Positions 35,098 to 47,540 of a stretch of 64,000 nucleotides of DNA are shown in pieces. A program made the translations under genes and the position numbers. This DNA is from Clostridiales bacterium (GTDB taxonomy: Bacteria; Bacillota; Clostridia; Christensenellales; Pumilibacteraceae): assembly GCA_014799665.1 (NCBI GenBank), contig JAAVHP010000029.1, forward strand, positions 62,001-126,000, in the 5' to 3' direction. The notes under the pieces were generated by a model that was not told the DNA's origin, did no database searches, and was given only the letters and a program-made list of their open reading frames with translations. Each line of letters opens with the position of its first letter. Position 1 is the first letter of the stretch.

Positions 35098-35994
35098 ATG
35101 AAAAAAATGGCTTTAATTAAAAAAGCATTGATAGCGGCAATGTTGCTCGTTATTCTGGTATCGTCGTGTTTTATGTTCACGGCTTGCTCAAGCTCCAACG
35201 AATATGACGGCAAAAAATTTCTTTTAGAAGATGTTTTGGTTACTTACGATGAAACGGTTTCGCAAGAAGCGAAGGTGGTGCAAGAGGCACAGATAGAGAT
35301 TATAAAAAGTAAGATCGGGGGTGAGAAAACGCCTTTTTGCAGTTTTTATGAAAAGCCTCATATTATTTTGACAAATTATGATGGTTTATATAGGTTTGCA
35401 AAATATGAAGTTGCTAACGGAAAAATCACAATGCCTCAGCTGACCACTAGCACTACCGATAAACTATCATACCATATAGATTTTTACCATCCCCTATCGA
35501 TTACAAATTATTCGGAGAAAGGAAATACCGCGTCACTTGAAAACGTCGATTTTGCAATCGAGGACGGCAAGCTTGTGCTAACCGAAAGTCATGACGGAAT
35601 TACTGTAAAATATGTTTTTGCCGAGAGTGGAAACGTAGATGAATCTTCAAATATCGTTGTGGATAATAAATACTCTCTTTGGGCTGTTTCGTATTATAAT
35701 TTTGACGATGAAAGCTCACTTGATAAAGAACTGTCCACTGCGCACCGCATGTATATATCTTCTTTTGCGTCCGGTATAAAATTTACTGCATCTGACAAAT
35801 GCAAAATTGGTGACACAGAGTATAATATCACAGCAAGTAAAAATCGAATAGATGCCAAAACAGGTTTTATTAGAATCGGCACGGAAATGTTTCTTCCTCA
35901 AATTGATATGTACGGTGACATACTCATTCTGAAAATGGGCGGTTCCACAGCCGGAGCCAAGGGATCGTTCGATTTATATTATATATTGAGTTAA
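35098..35994 (+). CDS. Putative lipoprotein under Xre control
   Basis: 298 residues from ATG 35098 (AAAGGAG 7 bases upstream; open frame upstream ignored). The signal peptide ends in FTAC, a good lipobox. The mature part is low in GC, beta-rich, and contains no family I recognise. Divergent from the small Xre gene with shared operators, resembling a two-gene inducible module. Function unknown. Confidence 0.72.
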   Translation: MKKMALIKKALIAAMLLVILVSSCFMFTACSSSNEYDGKKFLLEDVLVTYDETVSQEAKVVQEAQIEIIKSKIGGEKTPFCSFYEKPHIILTNYDGLYRFAKYEVANGKITMPQLTTSTTDKLSYHIDFYHPLSITNYSEKGNTASLENVDFAIEDGKLVLTESHDGITVKYVFAESGNVDESSNIVVDNKYSLWAVSYYNFDDESSLDKELSTAHRMYISSFASGIKFTASDKCKIGDTEYNITASKNRIDAKTGFIRIGTEMFLPQIDMYGDILILKMGGSTAGAKGSFDLYYILS

Positions 35995-36060
35995 CGTAAC
36001 TTTCTAAACGCTATTTAACAGAGTACAAATGACGGATTGCAAAAAGTTCCCGAACATTTT

Positions 36061-36103
36061 AAAATGCCCCCCAAAAGTTAGACAAACTTTTGGGGGGCAT
36101 TTT
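36061..36103. terminator. Very strong bidirectional terminator
   Basis: A perfect 19-base stem (36061-36079 with 36085-36103) with loop AGACA and A/T ends separates two convergent genes. Confidence 0.88.
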
Positions 36104-36129
36104 AGACTTTTACTAACGGGTTTTTGTGT

Positions 36130-36753
36130 TTATCTTATAAAATTTGTTTTATCGGCTTTCTCGGCGACGGGCGGGGTTATCCCCTCTTTTTTACCCGCTT
36201 CTATACACTTCAATATCCACGCCAAGTTCTTGCCGAGGTTGCGCATAGTTTGCACGCCCTCTTTATCCTGTAACACCTCGTCGGGCGTATTGCCGTGTAC
36301 CATATTCCAATACGTGGAAGATATTACGGGCATTTGGCGAATACTCAAATGCTTACTTATTGCGTCGAGCGAAGCGGTGGTTCCCGCGCGGCGCGCCGAC
36401 ACGATCACTGCGCCAGGCTTTTGCTCGAAGCTTTTTCCGCCGGCATAGAACATTCTGTCCATCACCGACAAGAGCCTGCCGTCGGGGTGCGCGAAGTATA
36501 CGGGCGAGCCGAAAACGAACCCGTCGGCTGCTGCCGATTTTTCGATCCACTCATTGACAAAGTCGTCGTTAAACACACACTTGCCCTTGCCTACGCAACC
36601 GTTACAGCCGATGCAATCTCGAACGGGCTTATTGCCTATTTGCAAGATCTCGGTTTCCACGCCTTCCGCGTTCAAAACCTCGGCTATTATATTCAGAGCC
36701 GTAAAAGTACAGCCCTTCTCTCGGCAGCTACCGTTAAACAATAAAACTTTCAT
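36130..36753 (-). CDS. NAD(P)H-dependent FMN reductase / flavodoxin-fold protein
   Basis: 207 residues from ATG 36753. It has the flavodoxin-like start KVLLFNGSCREKGCTFTAL that binds the FMN phosphate, a CIGCNGCVGKGKC cysteine motif near residue 47-60 and SPVYFAHPDGRLLSVMDR. This fits the iron-sulfur flavoprotein/azoreductase-like family (multimeric flavodoxin WrbA-like). Substrate unknown. Confidence 0.85.
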   Translation of the reverse strand: MKVLLFNGSCREKGCTFTALNIIAEVLNAEGVETEILQIGNKPVRDCIGCNGCVGKGKCVFNDDFVNEWIEKSAAADGFVFGSPVYFAHPDGRLLSVMDRMFYAGGKSFEQKPGAVIVSARRAGTTASLDAISKHLSIRQMPVISSTYWNMVHGNTPDEVLQDKEGVQTMRNLGKNLAWILKCIEAGKKEGITPPVAEKADKTNFIR

Positions 36754-36784
36754 AACAATCAAAAATCAAGGTTTATTTATGTTA

Positions 36785-36870
36785 GAGTGGCGTAAATAAT
36801 TTTACAATGCAATGATATTAATCGGGCGCAAATACTAATTAATCACTTACGCAAACACACGACACTAAAA
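36785..36870 (-). mobile_element. MITE-like element, copy C
   Basis: Read on the minus strand it begins TTTTAGTGTCGTGTGTTTGCG and ends TTTACGCCACT, matching copies A and B at both ends with a diverged middle. It starts two bases behind the pfkA stop. Confidence 0.6.
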
Positions 36871-36871
36871 G

Positions 36872-37831
36872 TTATTTGCCTACTATAAGAGCTGTTTCGT
36901 AAAGCTCGTTATCGAACTCTTTCTTCATAGCGCAGCCCTCGACGATATCCATATCGTAGAACTTATGGTTCTTGATACCGACGATTCGATTGCCAATACC
37001 CTGCTTTAACAGCTTGACTGCGTGAACGCCGAAGCACGTACCGAGGTATCTGTCACGGCACGACGGACTGCCGCCGCGCTGAACGTGCCCGAGCCGTGTG
37101 GACTTAACGACAAGCTCGGTGCGCGAGGTAAGCTCGGCTTTAAGCTCGTCGGCGTGACCAGCGCCCTCGGCAAGAACGATAATGCCGCTCGTTTTGCCGT
37201 GCTCCATACCGCCGCCGAGCGTTTTAACTATCTCGTCGACCGACATTTTCCGTTCGGGCACGACTATAACTTCCGCACCGCCGCAAAGCCCTGTATACAG
37301 CGCAAGATCGCCGCAGTTTCTGCCCATGACCTCGATTATCGAAACGCGCTCGTGCGAGCTCATGGTATCGCGAATCTTATTGATAGCGTCGAGTATGGTG
37401 TTGCACGCCGTATCGAACCCGAGCGTATAATCGGTGTACGCAAGGTCGTTGTCTATCGTGCCGGGAATACCTATCGACGGAAACCCGTGCTCGGTCATCG
37501 CCTTTGCGCCCATGAACGACCCGTCGCCGCCTATGACGATAAGTCCTTCCACGCCGCGCTTGCGCAGGTTCTTGACCGCTTTCTGCTGACCCTCTTCTGT
37601 CTTGAATTCGGGGCAGCGCGCCGTTTTGAGAATAGTCCCGCCGCGGTGAATTATGTCCGAAACGCTACGCATATTCATGGGCACGAACAAATCGTCGATA
37701 AGCCCTTGAAGTCCGCGCTCAACGCCCATGACTTCCATATCCATGCCGAGTCCGTATCTGACGACTGCGCGGATAGCCGCGTTCATACCCGGGGCGTCAC
37801 CGCCGCTCGTCAATACCGCTATTTTCTTCAT
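36872..37831 (-). CDS. pfkA: 6-phosphofructokinase
   Basis: 319 residues from ATG 37831 (AGAGG 9 bases upstream), exactly the usual bacterial length. Motifs: VLTSGGDAPGMNAAIR at the start, IGGDGSFMGA near residue 103, GIPGTIDNDLAYTDYT near 123, and the effector-site arginines. It commits fructose 6-phosphate to glycolysis with ATP. It lies downstream of dnaE, as in many Clostridia, with its own AT-rich promoter region (TATAAT at 37869-37874). Confidence 0.97.
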   Translation of the reverse strand: MKKIAVLTSGGDAPGMNAAIRAVVRYGLGMDMEVMGVERGLQGLIDDLFVPMNMRSVSDIIHRGGTILKTARCPEFKTEEGQQKAVKNLRKRGVEGLIVIGGDGSFMGAKAMTEHGFPSIGIPGTIDNDLAYTDYTLGFDTACNTILDAINKIRDTMSSHERVSIIEVMGRNCGDLALYTGLCGGAEVIVVPERKMSVDEIVKTLGGGMEHGKTSGIIVLAEGAGHADELKAELTSRTELVVKSTRLGHVQRGGSPSCRDRYLGTCFGVHAVKLLKQGIGNRIVGIKNHKFYDMDIVEGCAMKKEFDNELYETALIVGK

Positions 37832-37956
37832 AATAAACAACCTCTTAAATCAAAAATTATCGAGTACTATTATATCATATTTTTTATATAAAATAAATAG
37901 TTTTAATGAATTTTTATCATCATTTTTATTATTTATTTTTTTAATTATTAATTGTA

Positions 37957-41535
<3,579 letters not shown>

Positions 41536-41573
41536 TATCTCTCCAAATGACTTATCTTTTTAATTCCTAATTA

Positions 41574-42497
41574 CTAATTATCTCTAAGCTTGTCCGCTAT
41601 TTCGATTATCTTGTCGTAACGGTGTTTGAGCCCCGACTTGGATATGCCCAGCTCGTAAGCAAGCTCGGCAAGCGTTTTGTCGGGCGCGTTCTGCCGCGCT
41701 TCCGCCGCTTCCAAAAGCTTGGGACTGAGACTGTCGAGCCCCTTCCTTTCGGCGATCAGCTCTAACGCTTCGGCAACGTCGACTGCGGCGTTGGTCGTTC
41801 TCGTCATGTTCGCCATCTCGAAATTAACGCGGCGGTTTATGTCCTTTTTGAATGACAGCGTCGCAACCGTTTCTTGAAGTTTAAGCACGAGATTATCGAG
41901 CCGCATGAGCGCCAAGCAATTGCAAACGCTGTCACTGTCCTTGGAGTACACTACGTATTTATCAACACGCTCCATTTTGCGCACCTTTATTCCGTACGTA
42001 TTCAAAAGCTCGATAAGCTCGTCGGCAAGGCTCTCGCTAAGCACCGAAAATTCCAGGTGATACCGTCCGCCTGTGCCGCTCGGTCCGTCCTTGTCCTCGA
42101 CCTCGTGCGCCGAAAAGCTACCCGAGCCCAAAAACATTCCGCGAACGTATGCGTAGCGGTGTTCGTCGAACTTATCGGGAATGCCGCTCACCTCGAAGCT
42201 GTCGCTGTCGGGATCGAGAATATACAGCCTGCGCAAAAGCTTTTCGCAGTCGGCGTACACAAACCCGTCCTCGTCGGACTTGGGACGCATCTTGAACTGC
42301 TCCATCATCGCGGCGGAAATATACTCTTTAACGAAATCGGTCTGACAGTCCAGCCCGAGAAGCATACCTTTGCCGAACGACATCGTCATGGTCATACACG
42401 AGCGCACAAAGCCCGACAACAGCGCTTTCCGTTCGCCCTCTTTGAGCCGAAACGAGATTATTTCCTTTTTTACGTCAAGTCCGCTTATCGTCGGCAT
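41574..42497 (-). CDS. whiA: WhiA, LAGLIDADG-HTH DNA-binding protein
   Basis: 307 residues. The N-terminal LAGLIDADG-like domain (RGMFLGSGSFSAHEVEDKDG near residue 112 keeps the fold but not nuclease residues) is followed by the C-terminal HTH (LAELAYELGISKSGLKHRYDKI). WhiA affects cell division and chromosome segregation in Firmicutes. Start overlaps the PHP gene stop by one base. The usual rapZ and yvcK genes are absent here. Confidence 0.95.
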   Translation of the reverse strand: MPTISGLDVKKEIISFRLKEGERKALLSGFVRSCMTMTMSFGKGMLLGLDCQTDFVKEYISAAMMEQFKMRPKSDEDGFVYADCEKLLRRLYILDPDSDSFEVSGIPDKFDEHRYAYVRGMFLGSGSFSAHEVEDKDGPSGTGGRYHLEFSVLSESLADELIELLNTYGIKVRKMERVDKYVVYSKDSDSVCNCLALMRLDNLVLKLQETVATLSFKKDINRRVNFEMANMTRTTNAAVDVAEALELIAERKGLDSLSPKLLEAAEARQNAPDKTLAELAYELGISKSGLKHRYDKIIEIADKLRDN

Positions 42498-43336
42498 TAC
42501 TCACCTATTTCTTCCTTACTGCTTCGTGCATTCTTGAACTGCTGCGATCTGAAATCGGGCAACCGCTCCCAGTTCGCTATCTGCGAGTACGGAATCTCAC
42601 AGTCCTTGATTATTTCGAGCCCATACGTCATTTTGCCGACGTCGGTGGGCACGTGCGCGTCGGAATTGCAAATAAACTCCACGCCCACGTCGACCATGGC
42701 TTTGATCTCTTTCTTAGTAAGCGATTTATGCCTGCCGTTAAGTTCGATATACACGCCGTGCTCGTGCGCGTACTTTGCGACCTCTACCGCGTCCGCCATT
42801 ATGCCGCGGTTGAGATGTCCTATAAAGTCTATCGGGTATTCGTCGATAATACGCTTGTACGCAGCGGTGTTTTGCGCTATCAGCTTCTTACGCCACGGCA
42901 GGAATTTAAACACTACGTTTCTCGTCCAGAACAGCATATTGCCGAGTAGCCGCGGGTTACCTATAAACGCGTGATATCCGCCCTGAACGATTTGAAGCTC
43001 GTCCATTATTCCTTCGCTAAGTTCGATAAACGGCGGAGTAGCCATACCCTTCTTCGACTTTTTGCCGCTCTTGGGATCGAGGTTGTTTTCCAGCCCGCAA
43101 TATATCTTAATGCCCGTTTGCGCTTCGGCTGCGGCGCACTCGGCTTTTAACGCATCGAACGCATCATTGCCGCGCACGCCGTAAACGTGCCTAAACCCGT
43201 GATCGGTTATGGCGAGCTCTTTAAGCCCCGCCGCCTTTGCCGCCTCGGCGTTTTCGAGCACACTGCCCTTGCCGTGAAGCTTTTTCTTGCCGCGACTGTA
43301 TACCGTATGCGTGTGGTAATCACCCCAAAACGCCAT
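42497..43336 (-). CDS. PHP-domain phosphoesterase (YcdX/histidinol-phosphatase-like)
   Basis: 279 residues. Metal-binding PHP motifs: DYHTHTVYSRGKKKLHG at the start, ITDHG near residue 45, the EN in YCGLENNLD, and the late SDAHVP near 245. Such enzymes hydrolyse phosphoesters with a trinuclear metal centre. Substrate not predictable; histidinol phosphate is possible but no his genes are nearby. Conserved position between murB and whiA. Confidence 0.88.
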   Translation of the reverse strand: MAFWGDYHTHTVYSRGKKKLHGKGSVLENAEAAKAAGLKELAITDHGFRHVYGVRGNDAFDALKAECAAAEAQTGIKIYCGLENNLDPKSGKKSKKGMATPPFIELSEGIMDELQIVQGGYHAFIGNPRLLGNMLFWTRNVVFKFLPWRKKLIAQNTAAYKRIIDEYPIDFIGHLNRGIMADAVEVAKYAHEHGVYIELNGRHKSLTKKEIKAMVDVGVEFICNSDAHVPTDVGKMTYGLEIIKDCEIPYSQIANWERLPDFRSQQFKNARSSKEEIGE

Positions 43337-43349
43337 GATCTCTCCTTGT

Positions 43350-44168
43350 TTAATCGAAGTTGCCTATATACTTAATTTCTTCTTGTGCGGTAACGCCCAT
43401 GTCTTCGAGGACGCGTTTACAAAGCTTTATTAGCTCGGTTACGTCCTTGGCGGTCGCATTGTCCGCGTTTATTATCACGTTGGCGTGCTTATCGGAAATC
43501 ACCGCGCCGCCTATGCGCGTGCCTTTAATCCCCGCTTCGTCCAACAGCCTGCCTACCGAAACGCCCTGCGGGTTCTTGAACACCGAGCCCGCGCTCTTGC
43601 CCATGGGCTGTTTTTGCTTGCGTAACAGCGCATAGCTTTTGTGCCTGAAATCGATAGAAGCTTTGCTGTCGCGCTTTAAGCCGAACGCCACGTCTATGAC
43701 GGTATCGTCGTTCGACAAACCGCTGTGACGGTAGCTTAACCCCAGCTCGCGCGCGTCGAGCCTTATCAGCCGTCCGCCGCGGAGTACGTCGGCGTACACT
43801 ACGGCGTCCTTCATTTGCCCGCCGAACGCGCCCGCGTTCATGACGAGCGCACCGCCCACCGAAGCGGGTATGCCGACCGCCCATTCCATGCCCGAAAGTC
43901 CGTTTTCTTTTAGGTAGGCGCACAGCGTATACAGTCGCGTACCCGACCCCGCCGTGACGAGCACGCCGTTATGCGCGATAGTCTCGTAGCGGTTAATCGT
44001 CAAATTCCCGTCGTAGCCGTCGTCGGAAGCGAGGATATTCGAACCCCTGCCCAAAACGAGCGACGACGGCGCAAAGTCGATAAGCTCGCCGCGCGAGCGA
44101 GCTACGCGCAATCGTTTCGCCCTGCCGCCTATCCCGAACGTAGTCCAAGCGCTTAAACTGTCACGCAT
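43350..44168 (-). CDS. murB: UDP-N-acetylenolpyruvoylglucosamine reductase
   Basis: 272 residues, a little shorter than usual at the N-terminus. FAD-binding segments FGIGGRAK and VLGRGSNILASDDGYDG, the catalytic GSVFKNPQG serine near residue 195 and SYRHSGL are present. It reduces UDP-GlcNAc-enolpyruvate to UDP-MurNAc for peptidoglycan. Located in the Clostridia-type hprK/uvrC/murB/whiA block. Confidence 0.95.
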   Translation of the reverse strand: MRDSLSAWTTFGIGGRAKRLRVARSRGELIDFAPSSLVLGRGSNILASDDGYDGNLTINRYETIAHNGVLVTAGSGTRLYTLCAYLKENGLSGMEWAVGIPASVGGALVMNAGAFGGQMKDAVVYADVLRGGRLIRLDARELGLSYRHSGLSNDDTVIDVAFGLKRDSKASIDFRHKSYALLRKQKQPMGKSAGSVFKNPQGVSVGRLLDEAGIKGTRIGGAVISDKHANVIINADNATAKDVTELIKLCKRVLEDMGVTAQEEIKYIGNFD

Positions 44169-44257
44169 ATATTCTACTCCGTTTTGAATTTTTTTTCAAT
44201 AGTTTTGGGTACAAAAATCACATTATTTATATTTGTGCCGCGTATTTCGGTAAAAGC

Positions 44258-44286
44258 TTGATTTTATCGCGCTCACGTGGTATAAT
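44258..44286 (+). promoter_or_regulatory. Promoter of the Fic-like/dagK operon
   Basis: TTGATT (44258-44263) and TATAAT (44281-44286) are spaced by 17 bases. The -10 ends 6 bases before the ATG, so transcription should start at or near the start codon. Confidence 0.75.
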
Positions 44287-44292
44287 GAGAGA

Positions 44293-45252
44293 ATGGAATT
44301 GCACGAGGCAAACCGAATACTGCTATCGACCAAAGCGGCGTTCGCCGCGGACGGGTTCAAGCTGCCGTCGTCCGCCGAGACCGACGGGCTCATGATGCTG
44401 CTCGGGCGGCTCGACGCGGAAAAGTTCCTCGCGCCCAAAATCAAGCGCGCCAAGACCTACGAAAAAAACTCGGCGGCGTTCGACCGCGCGGCTAAGCTCA
44501 TAGCGTTCTTCCGCGCGCTCGACGCGGTCATGAACGGTCTTAACGACGCACCCGTCACCGCAATGTCGCTCACTCTGTTAAACAAGGCGTTATGGGGCGA
44601 CCTCGAACAGAACGCCGGCAAGCCGCGCACCAAAGAAGCGCTCGACAACGGCAGCGCGCACACCGACCCCAAGTACATATCGGGTTCGCTTAAAGCGATA
44701 CTCGCCAAAATGAACGAAATAGTATCCGCGCCGCAAACGAGCAAGGACGACTTTGCGGGATACCTCTCTCATTATATGCGCGAGCTGGTCATCCTGCACC
44801 CGTTCGAGTGCGGCTCGGAGATCACAGTGCGCGTGTTCGCGATCATGTTCGGCAGGCTCAAAGGCTTTTCGCTGTCGTTCAGCCGCGTGCCCGCATCGAC
44901 CATTAAAAACGCCGAAATGAGCGCTTTCCTCGCCGACGACGTCACGCCGCTGTTTAAGCTTTTCGCGGAATGTCTGTCTTACGACCATAAGACGATAACG
45001 CAATCGGCTTCGCCGCGCACGCGCCGCGAGGTCGCCAATGAGCTGAGCCGCCCTACCCGCGCGCCCAAGCCGATACCTGCTGAGCGCAAGCCTGCGCCCA
45101 AACAAAAAACGCAAAAACAAAAGCCCGACGAAATAAACAAGGAAGAAGTGCTTAAACGCGCCGTCAGGCTTCAACAGAAAATATCCAAGCTGAACGAACA
45201 GCTGACCGAGCTTATACAACCGCTCGAAGACAACGATACGGATGAGGAATAA
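44293..45252 (+). CDS. Fic/Fido-like protein with degenerate catalytic motif
   Basis: 319 residues. The core helices of a Fido domain are recognisable, including a KPRTKEAL substrate-flap-like stretch and the catalytic loop region HPFECGSEITVRVF at residue 169. In active Fic enzymes this is HPFx(D/E)GNGRxxR. Here the His, first Gly and last Arg remain but the acidic Mg ligand, the GNG and the phosphate-binding Arg are changed. The last about 100 residues are Lys/Pro-rich, then a coiled coil. No ribosome binding site is visible, so it is probably leaderless. Its stop overlaps the start of the lipid kinase gene. Confidence 0.72.
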   Translation: MELHEANRILLSTKAAFAADGFKLPSSAETDGLMMLLGRLDAEKFLAPKIKRAKTYEKNSAAFDRAAKLIAFFRALDAVMNGLNDAPVTAMSLTLLNKALWGDLEQNAGKPRTKEALDNGSAHTDPKYISGSLKAILAKMNEIVSAPQTSKDDFAGYLSHYMRELVILHPFECGSEITVRVFAIMFGRLKGFSLSFSRVPASTIKNAEMSAFLADDVTPLFKLFAECLSYDHKTITQSASPRTRREVANELSRPTRAPKPIPAERKPAPKQKTQKQKPDEINKEEVLKRAVRLQQKISKLNEQLTELIQPLEDNDTDEE

Positions 45253-46112
45253 TGATGATCGATATTATCGCCAATAAGAGCAGCGGCAAGGGCAACGGCG
45301 CGAAGTGCCTCGAAAAGGTGTGCGCCTTCCTCGACGAACGCGCAATAGAATACGCCGTGCACGAAACGCAAGCCACGGGACACGGCAAAGCGCTTGCCGC
45401 GGAGCTTTGCGCAAACGGCGCCACCACGGTGGTCGCGCTCGGCGGCGACGGGACATTTCACGAAGTGCTCAACGGCATAGACTTCGATAAAGCGCGCATG
45501 GGGCTTATCCCCGCAGGGCGCGGAAATGACTTTGCAACCGGCACAAATGCGTGCGCGCTCGATCCCGTAAAGGCGATTGCCGATATAGCGCGCGGCGAGC
45601 CCAAAGACCTCGATTATATTCAGGTCGGCGACAAGCGTTGTATCAACGTGGCGGGTACGGGGCTCGACGTGGAAGTCTTGCTCAAAACGGCTAAGTCCAA
45701 AAATAAACTCAGCTACGTAGCGTCGCTATTCCGCTGTCTTTTGCATTACAAGCCCTACCCCGTCGAAGTAACCGTCAACGGCGAAACAAACGCATACAAG
45801 TGCATTATGGTCGGCGTGTGCAACGGCACGCAGATCGGCGGCGGTTTAAAGCTATCGCCCGTCAGCATAGTCGACGACGGCAAGCTCGACGTTATCACGA
45901 TAGAAAAGCCCAAGCGTACCCCCGCCATATTCGTAATGCCGAAATTTAAAAAAGGCAAGCACATGGGTAAGCCGTTCGTGCACCACGTGATCTGTGACAG
46001 CGTCAGCATTAAAACGACCGCGCCGTTACAGCTCGACGGCGAAATCTATTACGACCTGCCTTTCGACGCGCACGTGGTAAAAGGCGGACTTAAAACGTTT
46101 TCTGTCGAATAA
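45252..46112 (+). CDS. Diacylglycerol/lipid kinase family protein (DagK/YegS-like)
   Basis: 286 residues. The nucleotide-binding loop VVALGGDGTFHEVLNGI (Gly64 onwards) and IPAGRGNDFATG near residue 90 define the DAGK catalytic fold, with the C-terminal beta domain following. It phosphorylates diacylglycerol or a related lipid at the membrane, returning it to phospholipid or teichoic acid metabolism. ATG overlaps the upstream stop (TAATG), with GAGGA inside the upstream gene. Confidence 0.92.
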   Translation: MMIDIIANKSSGKGNGAKCLEKVCAFLDERAIEYAVHETQATGHGKALAAELCANGATTVVALGGDGTFHEVLNGIDFDKARMGLIPAGRGNDFATGTNACALDPVKAIADIARGEPKDLDYIQVGDKRCINVAGTGLDVEVLLKTAKSKNKLSYVASLFRCLLHYKPYPVEVTVNGETNAYKCIMVGVCNGTQIGGGLKLSPVSIVDDGKLDVITIEKPKRTPAIFVMPKFKKGKHMGKPFVHHVICDSVSIKTTAPLQLDGEIYYDLPFDAHVVKGGLKTFSVE

Positions 46113-46151
46113 AAATATTTACATCAAAATATATTAAAATTTTTTACGCAA

Positions 46152-46185
46152 AAACCGTCGAATATTTTATAATACTCGACGGTTT
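46152..46185. terminator. Terminator hairpin
   Basis: AAACCGTCGA pairs with TCGACGGTTT around a 14-base AT loop. The better T-run is on the minus strand, so it may mainly stop transcripts from hprK. Confidence 0.6.
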
Positions 46186-46241
46186 CGACATTTATATTGA
46201 CAATTCGATAATAATTAAATAAAGCGCTAAACATTGTCCCC

Positions 46242-46444
46242 TGTCATTCCGAGGGTGGCGAAGAATCTCTTGAAACGGCTTGTCTACGATACAAGCAATA
46301 AAGAACTCTATCGATTTAGCTAAGTAAAACAAAAACACAGATAACAGTCGATTAGAATGTTTACTGTTATCTGTGTTTTAATTTCGATACAATTCTATTG
46401 TAAACCTTATCCGCGGTGAGATTTCTCGCAAGCTCGAAATGACA
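46242..46444. mobile_element. 203-base palindromic (MITE-like) element
   Basis: The ends are imperfect inverted repeats of about 28 bases: TGTCATTCCGAG...GCGAAGAATCTC on the left and, inverted, TGTCATTTCGAG...GCGAGAAATCTC on the right. Inside lies a perfect 17-base hairpin (46332-46379) that reads as a terminator on both strands. No coding capacity. It fills most of the 46113-46514 gap. Confidence 0.7.
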
Positions 46445-46514
46445 AGTATTACAGCGTGAAATAATTCTGTTAAACTCAACCGTAAATTCCTAATTTACAA
46501 TTACTAATTCCTAA

Positions 46515-47540
46515 TTAATACTTCTTGATATTCCCTCTCAATCTCTCGTTAAGCTCGTCTACCGCGCTGAACCCCAAATCGTTCAAACGATGAGTACGCG
46601 CCGCCGCTTCGAGAATGACGGCAAGGTTTCGACCGGGCTTGACGGGAATAACGTGAAGCGGTTTTTTAATTCCAAGCACGGTATAATATTCCTCCGTATC
46701 GCCCAGCCTGTTATACATTGCCTTATCGTCCCACGCTTCCAGTCTAACGACCATGTCTATCCGCTTTTCGAGCTGGACCGCGCCTGCGCCGTACATAGCC
46801 CTAACGTCGATAATACCTATGCCGCGCACTTCCATAAAGTACCGAATAACGTCGGGGCTCGTGCCGTTGAGCCTATCGCCCACGCGCGTGATAGTAACCG
46901 CGTCGTCGGCAACTAGCCTGTGTCCGCGCTCGACAAGCGACAGAGCCGTTTCGCTCTTACCTATGCCCGACTCACCTATAACGAGCACGCCCACGCCGTA
47001 AAGGTCCATGAGCACGCCGTGAATTGTTTTTGACGGGGCGAGCAGTTCGTTAAGGTACAGCGAAAGATTATTGACGAACGGCGTCGTTCTCAGCTTAGAC
47101 CTTAATAACAAACGGTCGAACTTTCCCGCCGCGTGGATGAGCTCGTCGCAAGGCGGAATAGTAGAAGTAATTATTAAGCACGGAATGGGCTGGCGCATGA
47201 GCGTTTCGCATGCGGTCTTGCGCGCGTCGTGCGTCATTTGCTGTAAGTACGTCATTTCCATTTCGCCCATCACCTGCACGCGCTCGGCGGCGAAATGCTT
47301 ATAGTAGCCCGCAAGCTGCAAGCCCGGACGACTTACGTTAAACGTACAAAAATGAATACTCGTACTGCTCCCGCGGTAAATCGTTTCGAGCTCCATGCGC
47401 TTAACGAATTCCTCGACGGATACGTCCGTTTCCACCTCGATTATTTCGTCGTCGGGTTGCTTTTGCGCGGCGACTTCCTCTTGCGGCGTCGCCGCTTGCT
47501 GTTTTTCTTCGGCCGTGATTTCCTGTTTCTTTTTAGGCAT
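46515..47540 (-). CDS. hprK: HPr kinase/phosphorylase
   Basis: 341 residues. The Walker A GESGIGKS lies near residue 190 and the family signature EVRGIGIIDVRAMYGAG near 245. It phosphorylates HPr on Ser46 under high ATP/fructose bisphosphate and so controls catabolite repression and sugar uptake. The first about 40 residues are a Gln/Glu-rich extension not typical of the family. Its start lies 8 bases inside the end of the uvrC-HAD gene. Confidence 0.95.
   Translation of the reverse strand: MPKKKQEITAEEKQQAATPQEEVAAQKQPDDEIIEVETDVSVEEFVKRMELETIYRGSSTSIHFCTFNVSRPGLQLAGYYKHFAAERVQVMGEMEMTYLQQMTHDARKTACETLMRQPIPCLIITSTIPPCDELIHAAGKFDRLLLRSKLRTTPFVNNLSLYLNELLAPSKTIHGVLMDLYGVGVLVIGESGIGKSETALSLVERGHRLVADDAVTITRVGDRLNGTSPDVIRYFMEVRGIGIIDVRAMYGAGAVQLEKRIDMVVRLEAWDDKAMYNRLGDTEEYYTVLGIKKPLHVIPVKPGRNLAVILEAAARTHRLNDLGFSAVDELNERLRGNIKKY

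Noticed and set aside
46113..46514. A hidden gene in the dagK-hprK gap
   Set aside because: All frames are short. The space is explained by a terminator, the palindromic element and the AT-rich motif.
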